Positions 32,976 to 42,656 of a stretch of DNA of 64,000 bases are shown here, piece after piece. The stretch comes from Mycobacterium sp. (GTDB taxonomy: Bacteria > Actinomycetota > Actinomycetes > Mycobacteriales > Mycobacteriaceae): contig JAOPVX010000230.1 of NCBI GenBank assembly GCA_025965975.1, positions 1 through 64,000 of the forward strand, read 5' to 3'. The notes beneath the pieces are model-generated. The model saw only the letters and a list, made by a program, of their open reading frames with translations, ran no database searches and was not told the DNA's origin. Position numbers and translations under genes: made by a program. Within the stretch, counting starts at the first letter, position 1, and the number at the start of each line of letters is the position of its first letter.

Positions 32976-34121
32976 TCAGGCAACGGTCGTCTGATCCAGA
33001 TGCGGGCCTGCTGTGCCGATGCCGGCTCGGGTCTCACCTATTCCGAACCGATCGTTGGTTGGTGCGGCATGCTCGTGTCGCCAGATGGCGCACTGGCCCG
33101 AAAGCCTTGGCTGGGCGGGCTGGGGATGCTGCTGGTGGCGGTCGAACCTGTCCAGACGGTGCATCGGCACAAGTCCGATCAACATGAATGCCCAGATTTG
33201 GCGGATGAGATTCCCGGCGGTGCGTTCCGAGTCCGGGCCGGTGGTGTAGCGGCGTGCGATGGTCAGGAAGTCTTCGGGTTCCACACCGGCGACATCACGG
33301 ACATGTGTTGTCGGGCCACCCACCTCCCAGGTGCCCAGTGCGTACTCGGGCTGGTAATGGCGCAAGCTGGACTGGAAGTACAGGTCGGCTCCGAGTCGTT
33401 TCGCGTACACGCGGATGGCCCGCATGAACATCCACGGGGGAATATCGATGTGGCGCACCCGCCTACCCAATGCCTCACCCACCGCGTCGGCCATGTCAAC
33501 CCCGGACAACATCGTCGGCCCGGTCGGGCGGTAGGCCCGACCATCATGACGGTGGGGGTCAAGAAGTGCACCCACCGCAACTCGCGCGATGTCTTCGTTC
33601 GACGGGGGCGCATTGCGGCCGCCGCCCGTCGGTACCGGCAACACGCCCAGCTGAGCGGCCACAGGCACCAGGTTCAGATAGTTGTCGGCAAAGTACCCGG
33701 GATCAACCGCGACGTGGGCGGTATCCGGCAACAGCCCGAACAGCTTGTCTGTCAACCAGTGTTGCCGGGTCATCAACGACGGATGCTCGGGGCTGGCCAG
33801 CCACTGACCCAACGCCACCACTGCTTCCACGCCGGAGCGCCGCGCGGCCACGGCAAAGGCGACCGCACTGTCGAGGGCATGCGGGTGGTGCGGGGGGTTG
33901 AAGAACAGCCGATCGACCCCGTCCAGCGCGGCCGCAACCTGCTGGATATCAAGCATGTCGGCGACGACGACCTCAGCGCCCAACGCCCGCAAACGTGCGC
34001 TGCGCTCGTCGTCGCGGTGCACCAAGGCTCTGGTCGGCACTCCTTTCTCCAGCAGTTGGGCGGCGACCGCGCCGCCGATCTTGCCCGTGGCGCCGGTTAC
34101 CAGTGCGCGGGTACTTGCCAT
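32976..34121 (-). CDS. NmrA-like NAD(P)-binding protein (381 aa)
   Basis: Atypical SDR with N-terminal LVTGATGKIGGAVAAQLLEKGVPTRALVHR, the NmrA/NAD(P)-binding signature, and a DIARVAVGALLDP stretch. The C-terminal about 90 residues are Arg/His/Pro rich and look unstructured. ATG 34121 is preceded by GGAGA; an in-frame ATG at 34139 is possible. Divergent from a TetR gene over a perfect 15-bp palindrome, so it is probably that regulator's target. Likely a quinone/flavin oxidoreductase or redox sensor. Confidence 0.9.
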   Translation of the reverse strand: MASTRALVTGATGKIGGAVAAQLLEKGVPTRALVHRDDERSARLRALGAEVVVADMLDIQQVAAALDGVDRLFFNPPHHPHALDSAVAFAVAARRSGVEAVVALGQWLASPEHPSLMTRQHWLTDKLFGLLPDTAHVAVDPGYFADNYLNLVPVAAQLGVLPVPTGGGRNAPPSNEDIARVAVGALLDPHRHDGRAYRPTGPTMLSGVDMADAVGEALGRRVRHIDIPPWMFMRAIRVYAKRLGADLYFQSSLRHYQPEYALGTWEVGGPTTHVRDVAGVEPEDFLTIARRYTTGPDSERTAGNLIRQIWAFMLIGLVPMHRLDRFDRHQQHPQPAQPRLSGQCAIWRHEHAAPTNDRFGIGETRAGIGTAGPHLDQTTVA

Positions 34122-34166
34122 CAGAGTCTCCGTATCCATGTCAGACGAACGCTGCGAACCGAGTAA

Positions 34167-34181
34167 GTGACCATTGGTCAC
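34167..34181. promoter_or_regulatory. TetR operator palindrome
   Basis: GTGACCATTGGTCAC, a perfect 7-1-7 palindrome between the NmrA-like gene and the divergent TetR gene. A weaker second copy, GTGACCGTTGTCAAC, lies at 34203-34217 just ahead of the TetR start. This layout fits autoregulation plus control of the divergent gene. Confidence 0.75.
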
Positions 34182-34245
34182 ATCCGCAGTATGCAACGCG
34201 GTGTGACCGTTGTCAACATCGTGTTTGGTGTGGGAGCCTGACGGC

Positions 34246-34899
34246 ATGAGCTCCGTCAACGCCGATCCGCCTCGCCGAAAGCCCTACCACCACGGCGCGC
34301 TGCACTCGGCGCTGATCGAGGCGAGCATCGCCCTTGCCCGCGAGGGTGGGCCCGATCGGGTCGTTCTGCGCGAGGCCGCGCGGGTGGCCGGGGTGTCACA
34401 CTCGGCGGCCTACCGACATTTCGCCGATCGCGAGGCATTGCTGGTCGAGGTGTCACGGCGCGCGCGAAGCGAGCTCGCCGCCGAGATGCGCTTGCGCGTC
34501 AACCGCGCCAAGGACCCCCTAGAGCGGTTGGGTGCGGTCGGTACCGCCTACGTCGACTTCGCGCTGACCCAGCCCGGACTGTTCCGCACCGCGTTCATCT
34601 CACATCCGCCCCCAACCCACCCCGAGGATCACGATCGACCCGCCGGGCCCGACACCCGATCACCCGCCGATAGCCCAGAGCCGTTCGAGATCCTCGGCCA
34701 AGTCCTCGACGAAGCCCAAGACGCCGGCCTCCTTGACCCACACCGCAGGCCAGGAGCCGCGATTGCCGCGTGGTCAGCCGTCCACGGCCTTGCCAGCCTG
34801 CTGCTCGACGGGCCCCTGCCCACATCCGCCGCCGACATCGAATTCTCGCTGGGGCAAGTGCTCGACCTCATCGCGCGCGGACTGCTGAACAGCGCCTAG
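34246..34899 (+). CDS. TetR-family transcriptional regulator (217 aa)
   Basis: N-terminal helix-turn-helix: HGALHSALIEASIALAREGGPDRVVLREAARVAGVSHSAAYRHFADREALL (about 15-65), the TetR signature. The C-terminal domain has the short helices and AWSAVHGLASLLLDG pattern of the WHG subgroup. ATG 34246 is chosen over the track-internal 34210 because it follows the operator pair. Probably represses itself and the NmrA-like gene in response to a small molecule. Confidence 0.92.
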   Translation: MSSVNADPPRRKPYHHGALHSALIEASIALAREGGPDRVVLREAARVAGVSHSAAYRHFADREALLVEVSRRARSELAAEMRLRVNRAKDPLERLGAVGTAYVDFALTQPGLFRTAFISHPPPTHPEDHDRPAGPDTRSPADSPEPFEILGQVLDEAQDAGLLDPHRRPGAAIAAWSAVHGLASLLLDGPLPTSAADIEFSLGQVLDLIARGLLNSA

Positions 34900-36568
<1,669 letters not shown>

Positions 36569-36578
36569 CTATGCGTGG

Positions 36579-36959
36579 CTAGTCCGACGCGTCGAGCACA
36601 CTGACCGCGATGCCGTACGGCAGGAAGCGCACCTTACGTGTCGGATCGGTGTTGCCCTTGTTCGCCCGAAGCGCATCCAGTTCGGTCGGATACACCTGTT
36701 CAATATGGGCGCCGCCTTCGTCGTCGACGGTGTGGATCGCCCAGACGCCGTCGCCTGTCTCGCCGGTCGTCTCCGGCTCGGTCCTGGCCCGGGAATGGCG
36801 CGCGAATTCATCGAAGATCGACGCCCACCCGGCCCGTTCACCGGACGTGGTGAAGAACCTGCTGACTCCGTCGAGCGCGTCGCGCAGGCCCTCACCCGCC
36901 TCGCGGACCACGCGATCGAACTCTTCGGGGTCGAACCCGAAAGGCCCGTTGCTGCTCAT
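36579..36959 (-). CDS. Conserved mycobacterial hypothetical protein (126 aa)
   Basis: Acidic soluble protein starting MSSNGPFGFDPEEFDRVVREAGEG, with an Arg/Glu-rich middle and a C-terminal VRFLPYGIAVSVLD. The WAIHTVDDEGGAHIEQVYPTELDALRAN pattern is shared by short actinobacterial proteins of unknown function. ATG 36959 is chosen over the in-frame GTG-type start at 37061 because GAGGAACC precedes it. Divergent from the next gene with 107 bases between. Confidence 0.8.
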   Translation of the reverse strand: MSSNGPFGFDPEEFDRVVREAGEGLRDALDGVSRFFTTSGERAGWASIFDEFARHSRARTEPETTGETGDGVWAIHTVDDEGGAHIEQVYPTELDALRANKGNTDPTRKVRFLPYGIAVSVLDASD

Positions 36960-37066
36960 TGCGGTTCCTCCTCGTGGCCGTACACCGCGGCATTGCGGTA
37001 ACCACAGTGTGCCTGCGGGTGGCGAAGTAGTCGACTGACGCCAACGGCAGGTGGTAGGCAAACCTT

Positions 37067-37867
37067 ATGGCCTTCACGCGCGCGGACTTGCTGGCGACCG
37101 CCGAGCGATCGCCTGCGGCGGCAAGCGCACGTGATCGGAGCGCCTGGGTGGGCCTGTTCACGCCGAACGGCCGGGTCGAGGACCCGGTCGGCTCGCGGCC
37201 GCACCGAGGGACCGCGGCGATCGGGCGGTTCTACGACACCTTCATCGGCCCGCGCGACATCACCTTCCGCCGTGACGTCGACATCGTGGCAGGCATGACG
37301 GTGATCCGGGACGGGGAACTCGAGGTGACGATGGCCTCTGCGCTCACCCTGAGGGTGCCCGTATATATCCGCTACGACTTGCAAGACGAAGCGGATGGGC
37401 TGAAAATTGCTGCGCTGTCGGCTTTTTGGGAGCTACCGGCGATGGTCGGGCAGTTTCTGCGCGGTGGCGTCCTTGCCGTGCCCGCGGGCGTTGCGCTGTC
37501 ACGGTTGCTGCTGACCAACCAGGGCCTTGCCGGCACTCTCGGCTTTCTCAGTGGGTTCAGCGGTATGGGCGGCGGCGGCAAGGGACTCTTCGCGCGGTTT
37601 CTGGACGACGCATGTGGTGGCGATGAAGTCGGCATGCGGAGACGGCTCGCCGGCCAGGTAGCCATCTCAAGCGGCGACGACCTTCAACTGAGCGCCGCCG
37701 ACCTGCTGAGACACCTGTCGGGAGCGCGGTGGCGCAAGCTCATCGGATCCGGGCATGCCGTCGTCGCGGCGACCGAGCGTGCCGGGCAGCGCAGCGTGAT
37801 CTTCGCCGAGGTGGGCGCCGAACCCGCCGCACTGAAGCGGATCCGGGTCTTCAGCGAGGCGGGTTGA
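37067..37867 (+). CDS. SnoaL-like N-terminal domain protein, conserved in mycobacteria (266 aa)
   Basis: The first about 130 residues look like a SnoaL/NTF2-type ketosteroid-isomerase-like domain: TAERSPAAASARDRSAWVGLFTPNGRVEDPVGSRPHRGTAAIGRFYDTFIGPRDI. A hydrophobic, glycine-rich region follows (FLRGGVLAVPAGVALSRLLLTNQG, GFLSGFSGMGGGG), then a domain with no recognised motif. Function unknown; possibly membrane-associated through the central region. Confidence 0.8.
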   Translation: MAFTRADLLATAERSPAAASARDRSAWVGLFTPNGRVEDPVGSRPHRGTAAIGRFYDTFIGPRDITFRRDVDIVAGMTVIRDGELEVTMASALTLRVPVYIRYDLQDEADGLKIAALSAFWELPAMVGQFLRGGVLAVPAGVALSRLLLTNQGLAGTLGFLSGFSGMGGGGKGLFARFLDDACGGDEVGMRRRLAGQVAISSGDDLQLSAADLLRHLSGARWRKLIGSGHAVVAATERAGQRSVIFAEVGAEPAALKRIRVFSEAG

Positions 37868-37942
37868 GTCGTTCGGTGGTGTTGTCTCGATTCGGTCGCG
37901 TTGCCCCAGTCCGGTGTGCGGACGTGAGACGGTAGCAGCACC

Positions 37943-38506
37943 ATGGACGCCGATAACTACATGACCTACGAGGAATTCGGGCGGAAGTTCTTCGAGGTCG
38001 CCGTCACCGAGGACCGCGTCGGTGGCGCGATCGGCGCGATCGCGGGAAGTGCTTTCGAGATGGGCCCGATGGGTCAGGGGCCGGGCAAGATCGCCAAGGT
38101 GAGCGCCAAGGTCAGGATTCTGGACCCCCGGGTGACGCGGCAGCTCGGCGAGACGATCACCTTCGCCGTCCGGATCCCCCTCGAGATCGACCTGGTCGTC
38201 GACCTGCGGATCGACAAGCCGAAATTCATGGTATTCGGAGAGATCGCGCTGCGCGCGACGGCACGGGCCGCCGAGCCGCTGCTGCTGGTTCTCGATTTCG
38301 AGAAACCGAGGGCGTCCGATATCTCCATCCACGTCACGTCCAAGTCGTTACGCGGGGAGGTGCTCCGGATCGTCGCCGGCGTCGACGCCGAGATCAGGAG
38401 ATTCATCGCCGCGCACGTCGCGGGCGAAATCGACAGCCCGGCGTCGACGAAGGCCAAGATCATCGACGTAGCCGATCGCCTCGACGCGGCCTGGACCGGA
38501 GTCTGA
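37943..38506 (+). CDS. Conserved actinobacterial hypothetical protein (187 aa)
   Basis: Starts MDADNYMTYEEFGRKFFEVAVTEDRV. The middle is beta-rich (VRILDPRVTRQLGETITFAVRIPLEIDLVVDLRIDKPKF), giving a lipid-binding-like barrel impression. The C-terminal half has VLDFEKPRASDISIHVTSKSLRGEVLRIVAGV. No catalytic motif or signal peptide seen. Co-directional with the 37067 gene, 75 bases downstream, possibly one transcript. Confidence 0.8.
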   Translation: MDADNYMTYEEFGRKFFEVAVTEDRVGGAIGAIAGSAFEMGPMGQGPGKIAKVSAKVRILDPRVTRQLGETITFAVRIPLEIDLVVDLRIDKPKFMVFGEIALRATARAAEPLLLVLDFEKPRASDISIHVTSKSLRGEVLRIVAGVDAEIRRFIAAHVAGEIDSPASTKAKIIDVADRLDAAWTGV

Positions 38507-38551
38507 CGTGCACGTTTAACCGGCCGGGCGCGGGGGCCGTACGATTCCGGG

Positions 38552-38917
38552 GTGCAGCGCAGCAGAACGATGGCCCTGGCCCTTTCCGCCGGCGTGTTGG
38601 CTTGGAGCCTGGTGTGGGCCGCGCCGGCGCAGGCCGACACGACCAACGACGCGTTTCTCTCGGCGCTGACGAACGCCGGGGTGGGGACCGCCGACCCCGG
38701 CAATGCCGCCGCTCTTGGCCAGCAGGTCTGCCCGATGCTGTCCCAGCCCGGTCAGACCGCCGCCGACGTCGCGGCGAAGGTGGCCGACGCGGGAGGCATG
38801 TCGCTTGGCCCGGCGACGATGTTCACCGGCATCGCGATCTCCCTCTTCTGCCCTGCGGCGATGTCGTCGATCACCAGCGGGCAATCGCCGATCCCGCTGT
38901 CGATCCTTGGCTTCTAG
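38552..38917 (+). CDS. Secreted DUF732-family protein (121 aa)
   Basis: Signal peptide with cleavage after QADT region (ALALSAGVLAWSLVWAAPAQA, residues about 8-28). The mature part has the DUF732 pattern: NDAFLSALTNAGV, two cysteines (QQVCPML and SLFCPAAM) likely forming a disulfide, and Ala-rich helices. DUF732 proteins are small secreted mycobacterial proteins of unknown role. GTG start at 38552. Its stop overlaps the convergent SGNH hydrolase stop region (38914-38917). Confidence 0.9.
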   Translation: MQRSRTMALALSAGVLAWSLVWAAPAQADTTNDAFLSALTNAGVGTADPGNAAALGQQVCPMLSQPGQTAADVAAKVADAGGMSLGPATMFTGIAISLFCPAAMSSITSGQSPIPLSILGF

Positions 38918-39684
38918 GTCGCCATAGCCGCCAGCCGCGGCCGTCGCGACACCCTTCCGTCGCCTTCGGACCGGCCTCGCGCATGCCGCCACACCCATGG
39001 CATCAGCATGTTCTGGGTCCAGAGCAACTGTGAATTCGCCTGCGAGCGCAACGACGACTGCGCGGCTCCTTCGCTGGCTTGCGCCCAATCATGGTTGCTC
39101 TCAGGCAAACCCAGTGCCTCCGCGGCCGCCGCGGCGAACAGGGCATGACCTTTCGCCGAGCCGTGCACCCGGTCGGCGCTCCACGTGTCCGGCTCGTTCA
39201 TCGACGGCGCGCCGTAGAGGTCGACGAGCCGGAACCCATGCCGCTTTGCGGCTGCCCGGATGGCCGCGTTGATCCGGACAACGCGTGGTCCGAGGAGCCG
39301 GCCAACCGGCAGAATCTGCGCGAGATCGGGAAAGGTCGTCGTGGCCACCGTCGCACCCGATCCCGCCAGCTGGTTGTGCAGGTCGTCGAGATCGGCGAGG
39401 GCACGGTCGAAATGGGGGCCGGGCCGCGTCACGTCGTTCATCCCGATACACACGGTGACGAGGTCGGGCCGCATCGCCAACGCCCGGGGCAGCTGCTCGT
39501 CGAGGAGGTCGCGGATGCGCCTGCCGCGCACGGCGAGGTTCGCGTACATCAGCCCCGGGTAGTGCTCGTCGATGAGCACGGCCAACCGGTCGACGAAGCC
39601 GATCAGGCCGATCGTGTCGTCGCCGTCCCAGAGTCCCTCGGTCTGGCTGTCACCGATCGCGACATATCGGGTGTACCCGGCCAC
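38914..39684 (-). CDS. SGNH/GDSL-family hydrolase (256 aa)
   Basis: Esterase or lipase of the SGNH fold: catalytic Ser in VAIGDSQTEG (block I), Gly in NLAVRGRRI (block II), Asn in CIGMNDVTRPG (block III), and Asp-x-x-His in WSADRVHGSAKGH (block V). The C-terminal about 40 residues are Arg-rich without a known motif. GTG start. No signal peptide, so cytoplasmic or cell-associated. Substrate unknown. Confidence 0.93.
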   Translation of the reverse strand: MAGYTRYVAIGDSQTEGLWDGDDTIGLIGFVDRLAVLIDEHYPGLMYANLAVRGRRIRDLLDEQLPRALAMRPDLVTVCIGMNDVTRPGPHFDRALADLDDLHNQLAGSGATVATTTFPDLAQILPVGRLLGPRVVRINAAIRAAAKRHGFRLVDLYGAPSMNEPDTWSADRVHGSAKGHALFAAAAAEALGLPESNHDWAQASEGAAQSSLRSQANSQLLWTQNMLMPWVWRHARGRSEGDGRVSRRPRLAAMAT

Positions 39685-39747
39685 AACGCGACTCTAGCGG
39701 CGAAGGGCGGCTTCTACCTGCAACGCTCCGGCGCGCAGGATGTCGAC

Positions 39748-40053
39748 TTACTTGACGTCTAAGTAGACAGTCTTGTTGGTGACGGTCGTGGAGATGTCGT
39801 TGCCGGCACCGGGAACGCCGGAGTCTGTGCGCGAGTACGTCTGCCCGGGCCGGACGGCCACCACGGTGGCCTTGTCGAGCGGGACGGTACCGACCCGGTC
39901 CACGATCACCGTGTAGCCCTGGGCCTGCAGCTCGCTGATGGTCTGCTGGGCGTTGCCGGGCCCGGTCGGCGCGGCGGCTGCCGGTGTCGCCAGTCCGATG
40001 ATCGCGGCGGCCAGCCCGCCGACGAACGTGGCGGCAAATCCGAACTTCTTCAT
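39748..40053 (-). CDS. Small secreted protein (101 aa)
   Basis: Signal peptide MKKFGFAATFVGGLAAAIIGLATPAAAA, mature part about 73 aa with QAQGYTVIVDRVGTVPLDKATVVAVRPGQTY and no cysteines. The pattern (PTGPGNAQQTISELQAQGY) is common to short mycobacterial exported proteins of unknown role. ATG 40053 is chosen because AGGGA lies 7 bases upstream; GTG 40059 is in frame. Minus strand, divergent from the HNH gene. Confidence 0.9.
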   Translation of the reverse strand: MKKFGFAATFVGGLAAAIIGLATPAAAAPTGPGNAQQTISELQAQGYTVIVDRVGTVPLDKATVVAVRPGQTYSRTDSGVPGAGNDISTTVTNKTVYLDVK

Positions 40054-40294
40054 CTTCACGTCCCTGTCTGTTTCTCTTTTGTCCAGACCTTTACGCCAGC
40101 TGGTCCGCTATCAAATTCCAGTGGCAGGGTTCGGTGACGGCTAGCACAGCAATCCCTGCCGGCTGGGGTTCACAGTTAGAGGTAGGTGTCGAGGTTTCGT
40201 TGGGTCGTCTTGTCGACGGTTGGGCCGGCCTATGCGTGAGATTTGTCGGACCGTGTTGCCTCACGTCAAGATGCGCGCGAGGGACCGTGTTGGC

Positions 40295-41734
40295 ATGATC
40301 GAACATGTGTTCGAAGACTTCACCGATGCGGCGCTGATCGACGCCATGGGTGAAGCGACGCGGGACGAGTCGGCGGCGGTTGCGCGGCGGTTCGCGTTGA
40401 TCGGGCAGTTGGATGCGCGCCGGGCCAAGGACTTAGCGGAATCCATCTTCTGGCGCACCGACCCGTACGAAGAGGTGACCGCCGAGATCTCGGCGGCCCA
40501 GAACATCAGCCGGGGCCGGGCGTCGGGTCAGGTTCACTATGCGCGGGTGCTGCGTGATCGGCTGCCGCAGGTGGCGGCGGTGTTCGGCACCGGGGTGATC
40601 GATTTCCGGATGGTCGCGACGATCATCGCGCGCACCGAGAACGTCGATGACGAGGTGATCGAGCGGCTGGATGCGGCGCTGGCCCGGCATTGCGTGAAGT
40701 GGATGCGGTTGTCGGGGTCCAAACTCACCGACCGTGTCGACATGTGGGTGGCCAAGTTCGACCCGGCCGGGGTGCGAATCCCACCCACGGTCGAGGCCAA
40801 CCGCTATGTCGAGATGGGGCAGACCAGCCCGGGGATGGCAGGGATCTGGGCCAATGTGCACGCCACCGATGCCGCGGCGCTGGATCAGCGGTTGGATGCG
40901 CTGGCCGCCAGCGTGTGCGACAACGATCCGCGCACCAACGAGCAGCGGCGCGCGGATGCCACCGGGGCGTTGGCGCGTGGTGAGGCCCAGTTGGCCTGCC
41001 AGTGCGGGGCCGAGGACTGCCCGGCCACCGCGGAACGTAACGCGGCCACTGCCGCGGTCATTCACGTGCTGGCCGAGCAGGCCACCCTCGACGGGACCAG
41101 TGATCAGCCGGGGTATCTGCCCGGGTTTGGGATCCTGCCTGCCGAGTCGGTGCGCGATCTCGCCACGGCCGCACAGCTCAAGCCGTTGTCGGTGCCGGCC
41201 GGGGCTGCGCCGGATCCGGGATATCGCCCTACGGCTGCCACCGCGGCGTTCATCCGGTGGCGCGATCTGACCTGTCGATGGCCCGGCTGCGATGCGCCCA
41301 TTGAGCGGTGCGATATCGACCACACAGTGCCCTATCCGGCCGGTGTCACCCACCCGTCGAACAACAAGTTGTATTGCCGCACCCATCATTTGATCAAGAC
41401 GTTCTATCCCGGGCCTTGCGGCTGGACCGATCAACAGTTGCCCGATGGCACCATCGTGTTTACCGCCCCGACCGGGCATACCTACCGCACCCAGCCTCTG
41501 GGCGGCATGCTGTTTCCCGCACTCAAGCAATCCACCGGCGAACTACCGATCCGACTGGTCGACGAGCCGGGAACCAACCGGGCGTTGATGATGCCGCAAC
41601 GCAAACAAACCCGCGAGCAAGACCGCCGCGACCGCATCACCGAAGAACGCCGCCAACGAAGCGAACTCATCGCCGAAGAAGAACGACAACGCCAAGCCTG
41701 GCTCGCCGCCAACTACGAACCCCCACCCTTCTGA
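40295..41734 (+). CDS. DUF222/HNH endonuclease, 13E12 repeat family (479 aa)
   Basis: N-terminal DUF222 domain (RARDRVGMIEHVFEDFTDAALIDAMGEATRDESAAVARRFALIGQLDARR onward) and C-terminal HNH nuclease: CRWPGCDAPIERCDIDHTVPYPAGVTHPSNNKLYCRTHHLIK, with the zinc-like CxxC and the H-N-H residues. It is the 13E12-type protein of mycobacteria, present in many copies and sometimes a prophage attachment site, though no phage gene is near. ATG 40295 is a judgment; 40220 is in frame. The 3' end lies in a 92-bp direct repeat. Confidence 0.92.
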   Translation: MIEHVFEDFTDAALIDAMGEATRDESAAVARRFALIGQLDARRAKDLAESIFWRTDPYEEVTAEISAAQNISRGRASGQVHYARVLRDRLPQVAAVFGTGVIDFRMVATIIARTENVDDEVIERLDAALARHCVKWMRLSGSKLTDRVDMWVAKFDPAGVRIPPTVEANRYVEMGQTSPGMAGIWANVHATDAAALDQRLDALAASVCDNDPRTNEQRRADATGALARGEAQLACQCGAEDCPATAERNAATAAVIHVLAEQATLDGTSDQPGYLPGFGILPAESVRDLATAAQLKPLSVPAGAAPDPGYRPTAATAAFIRWRDLTCRWPGCDAPIERCDIDHTVPYPAGVTHPSNNKLYCRTHHLIKTFYPGPCGWTDQQLPDGTIVFTAPTGHTYRTQPLGGMLFPALKQSTGELPIRLVDEPGTNRALMMPQRKQTREQDRRDRITEERRQRSELIAEEERQRQAWLAANYEPPPF

Positions 41735-41795
41735 GGCGCAGCTTCCCGCGTCAGAACAGGCGTCCCAGCCTGGTGAGGTTCAGCGGCACGCCGAC
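41704..41795. repeat. 92-bp direct repeat, left copy
   Basis: It begins inside the last codons of the HNH gene (AANYEPPPF and stop) and ends in a stretch identical to the last 15 codons of the DUF2993 gene located 860 bases away. The right copy (42565-42656) differs at one base (TGA here, TTA there). The two copies bound a 769-base segment. Confidence 0.93.
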
Positions 41796-42298
41796 TAGGG
41801 CCCGTAAGGTGACGACCCGGCCGTGCGCCACTGGCACGAGCCTGTGAGCTTCAGGGTGGCCAGGTCAGGGAGCAGGAAGAAGTCCGTGAACGGAGCACCT
41901 GCTTGAATCGGCTTTACCACGGGCGGCCCTCCGGCGGTGGAAGTTTGTGCCGCGCTGCAATCGTTGCCGCTGAAACCGATCCAATGGCTGCCAGGGGTGA
42001 CATCGCCAGCGGTCAACGTTGCCGGCGGCCCATATGTGAACCAGGTTTGTGCGGGTCGCGCAATGTCGTCAAGGTGTTGCCATACAGATACCGGGTTACC
42101 TTTCGCACACAGCAGGATCTCGCCCTGTGCTGTGAACGTTTGCGAACCGTCCATGGCCCCACTGCTGTCAGCGGACCCGCCGCATGGAGCGCCGGCTTTT
42201 GGCACGGCGCGGTCTGCGTATGCGATTCCCGTGGCGAGCAGCGCGGCAATGGTCACGCCCGTCAAGGCTGTCATGGTTACGGTCACGCTGCGCTTCAT
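41795..42298 (-). CDS. Secreted hypothetical protein within the repeat-bounded segment (167 aa)
   Basis: Signal peptide MKRSVTVTMTALTGVTIAALLATGIAYA, then a mature part with APCGGSADSS, GEILLCAKGNPVSVW, FSGNDCSAAQTS and SCQW, so four cysteines likely in two disulfides. No known family recognised. Lies inside the segment bounded by the 92-bp repeats, and its stop codon uses the first bases of the left repeat boundary. Base use is a little lower in GC than the neighbours. Probably acquired cargo or an inserted copy of a secreted gene. Confidence 0.85.
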   Translation of the reverse strand: MKRSVTVTMTALTGVTIAALLATGIAYADRAVPKAGAPCGGSADSSGAMDGSQTFTAQGEILLCAKGNPVSVWQHLDDIARPAQTWFTYGPPATLTAGDVTPGSHWIGFSGNDCSAAQTSTAGGPPVVKPIQAGAPFTDFFLLPDLATLKLTGSCQWRTAGSSPYGP

Positions 42299-42564
42299 GG
42301 TCGCTGATAATAGGCCGTGTTCTGCGAAAGCGGACTTGTTTGGGCAAATCGAACTTGATGATGATAGCGCCGCATAACGGCGTCAGTGACCGTGCCGCAG
42401 CTAATCACGGATGCGCTTGCCACTGCCTTCGCGCCGACGGTTCCTGCATTGCTCCACTGGGCGTTCACAAAAGAGAAGGGTCACTGTCATGGCGGTGTCG
42501 CCTCTCATCGCGGAGGTAAGTGATCTAGGCGAGAAGACGTGCGATACGCGTGTGGCGCCCGGCC
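42299..42564. other. Rest of repeat-bounded segment, no clear gene
   Basis: The 266 bases upstream of the secreted-protein gene, up to the right 92-bp repeat. They hold its promoter region and an AT-richer stretch (TTGATGATGATAGC). A 35-codon frame starting at 42489 (MAVSPLIAEVSDLGEKTCDTRV) runs into the right repeat but shows no family resemblance, so I do not call it a gene. Confidence 0.6.
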
Positions 42565-42656
42565 CGCCGCCAACTACGAACCCCCACCCTTCTTAGGCGC
42601 AGCTTCCCGCGTCAGAACAGGCGTCCCAGCCTGGTGAGGTTCAGCGGCACGCCGAC
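42565..42656. repeat. 92-bp direct repeat, right copy
   Basis: Matches the left copy (41704-41795) at 91 of 92 positions. The right part is the genuine 3' end of the DUF2993 gene (stop at 42612-42614). The left part is a relic of the HNH gene end, with its TGA changed to TTA. Confidence 0.93.

Noticed and set aside
40220..41734. 13E12/HNH gene as a prophage attachment site
   Set aside because: 13E12-type genes can host phage integration, but no integrase or phage gene is nearby, and the only disruption is the repeat-bounded insertion at its 3' end, which lacks recombinase genes.
42489..42596. Small 35-codon frame in the inserted segment
   Set aside because: It ends in the right copy of the direct repeat in a frame unrelated to the HNH gene and shows no recognisable family, so chance is likelier than a gene.
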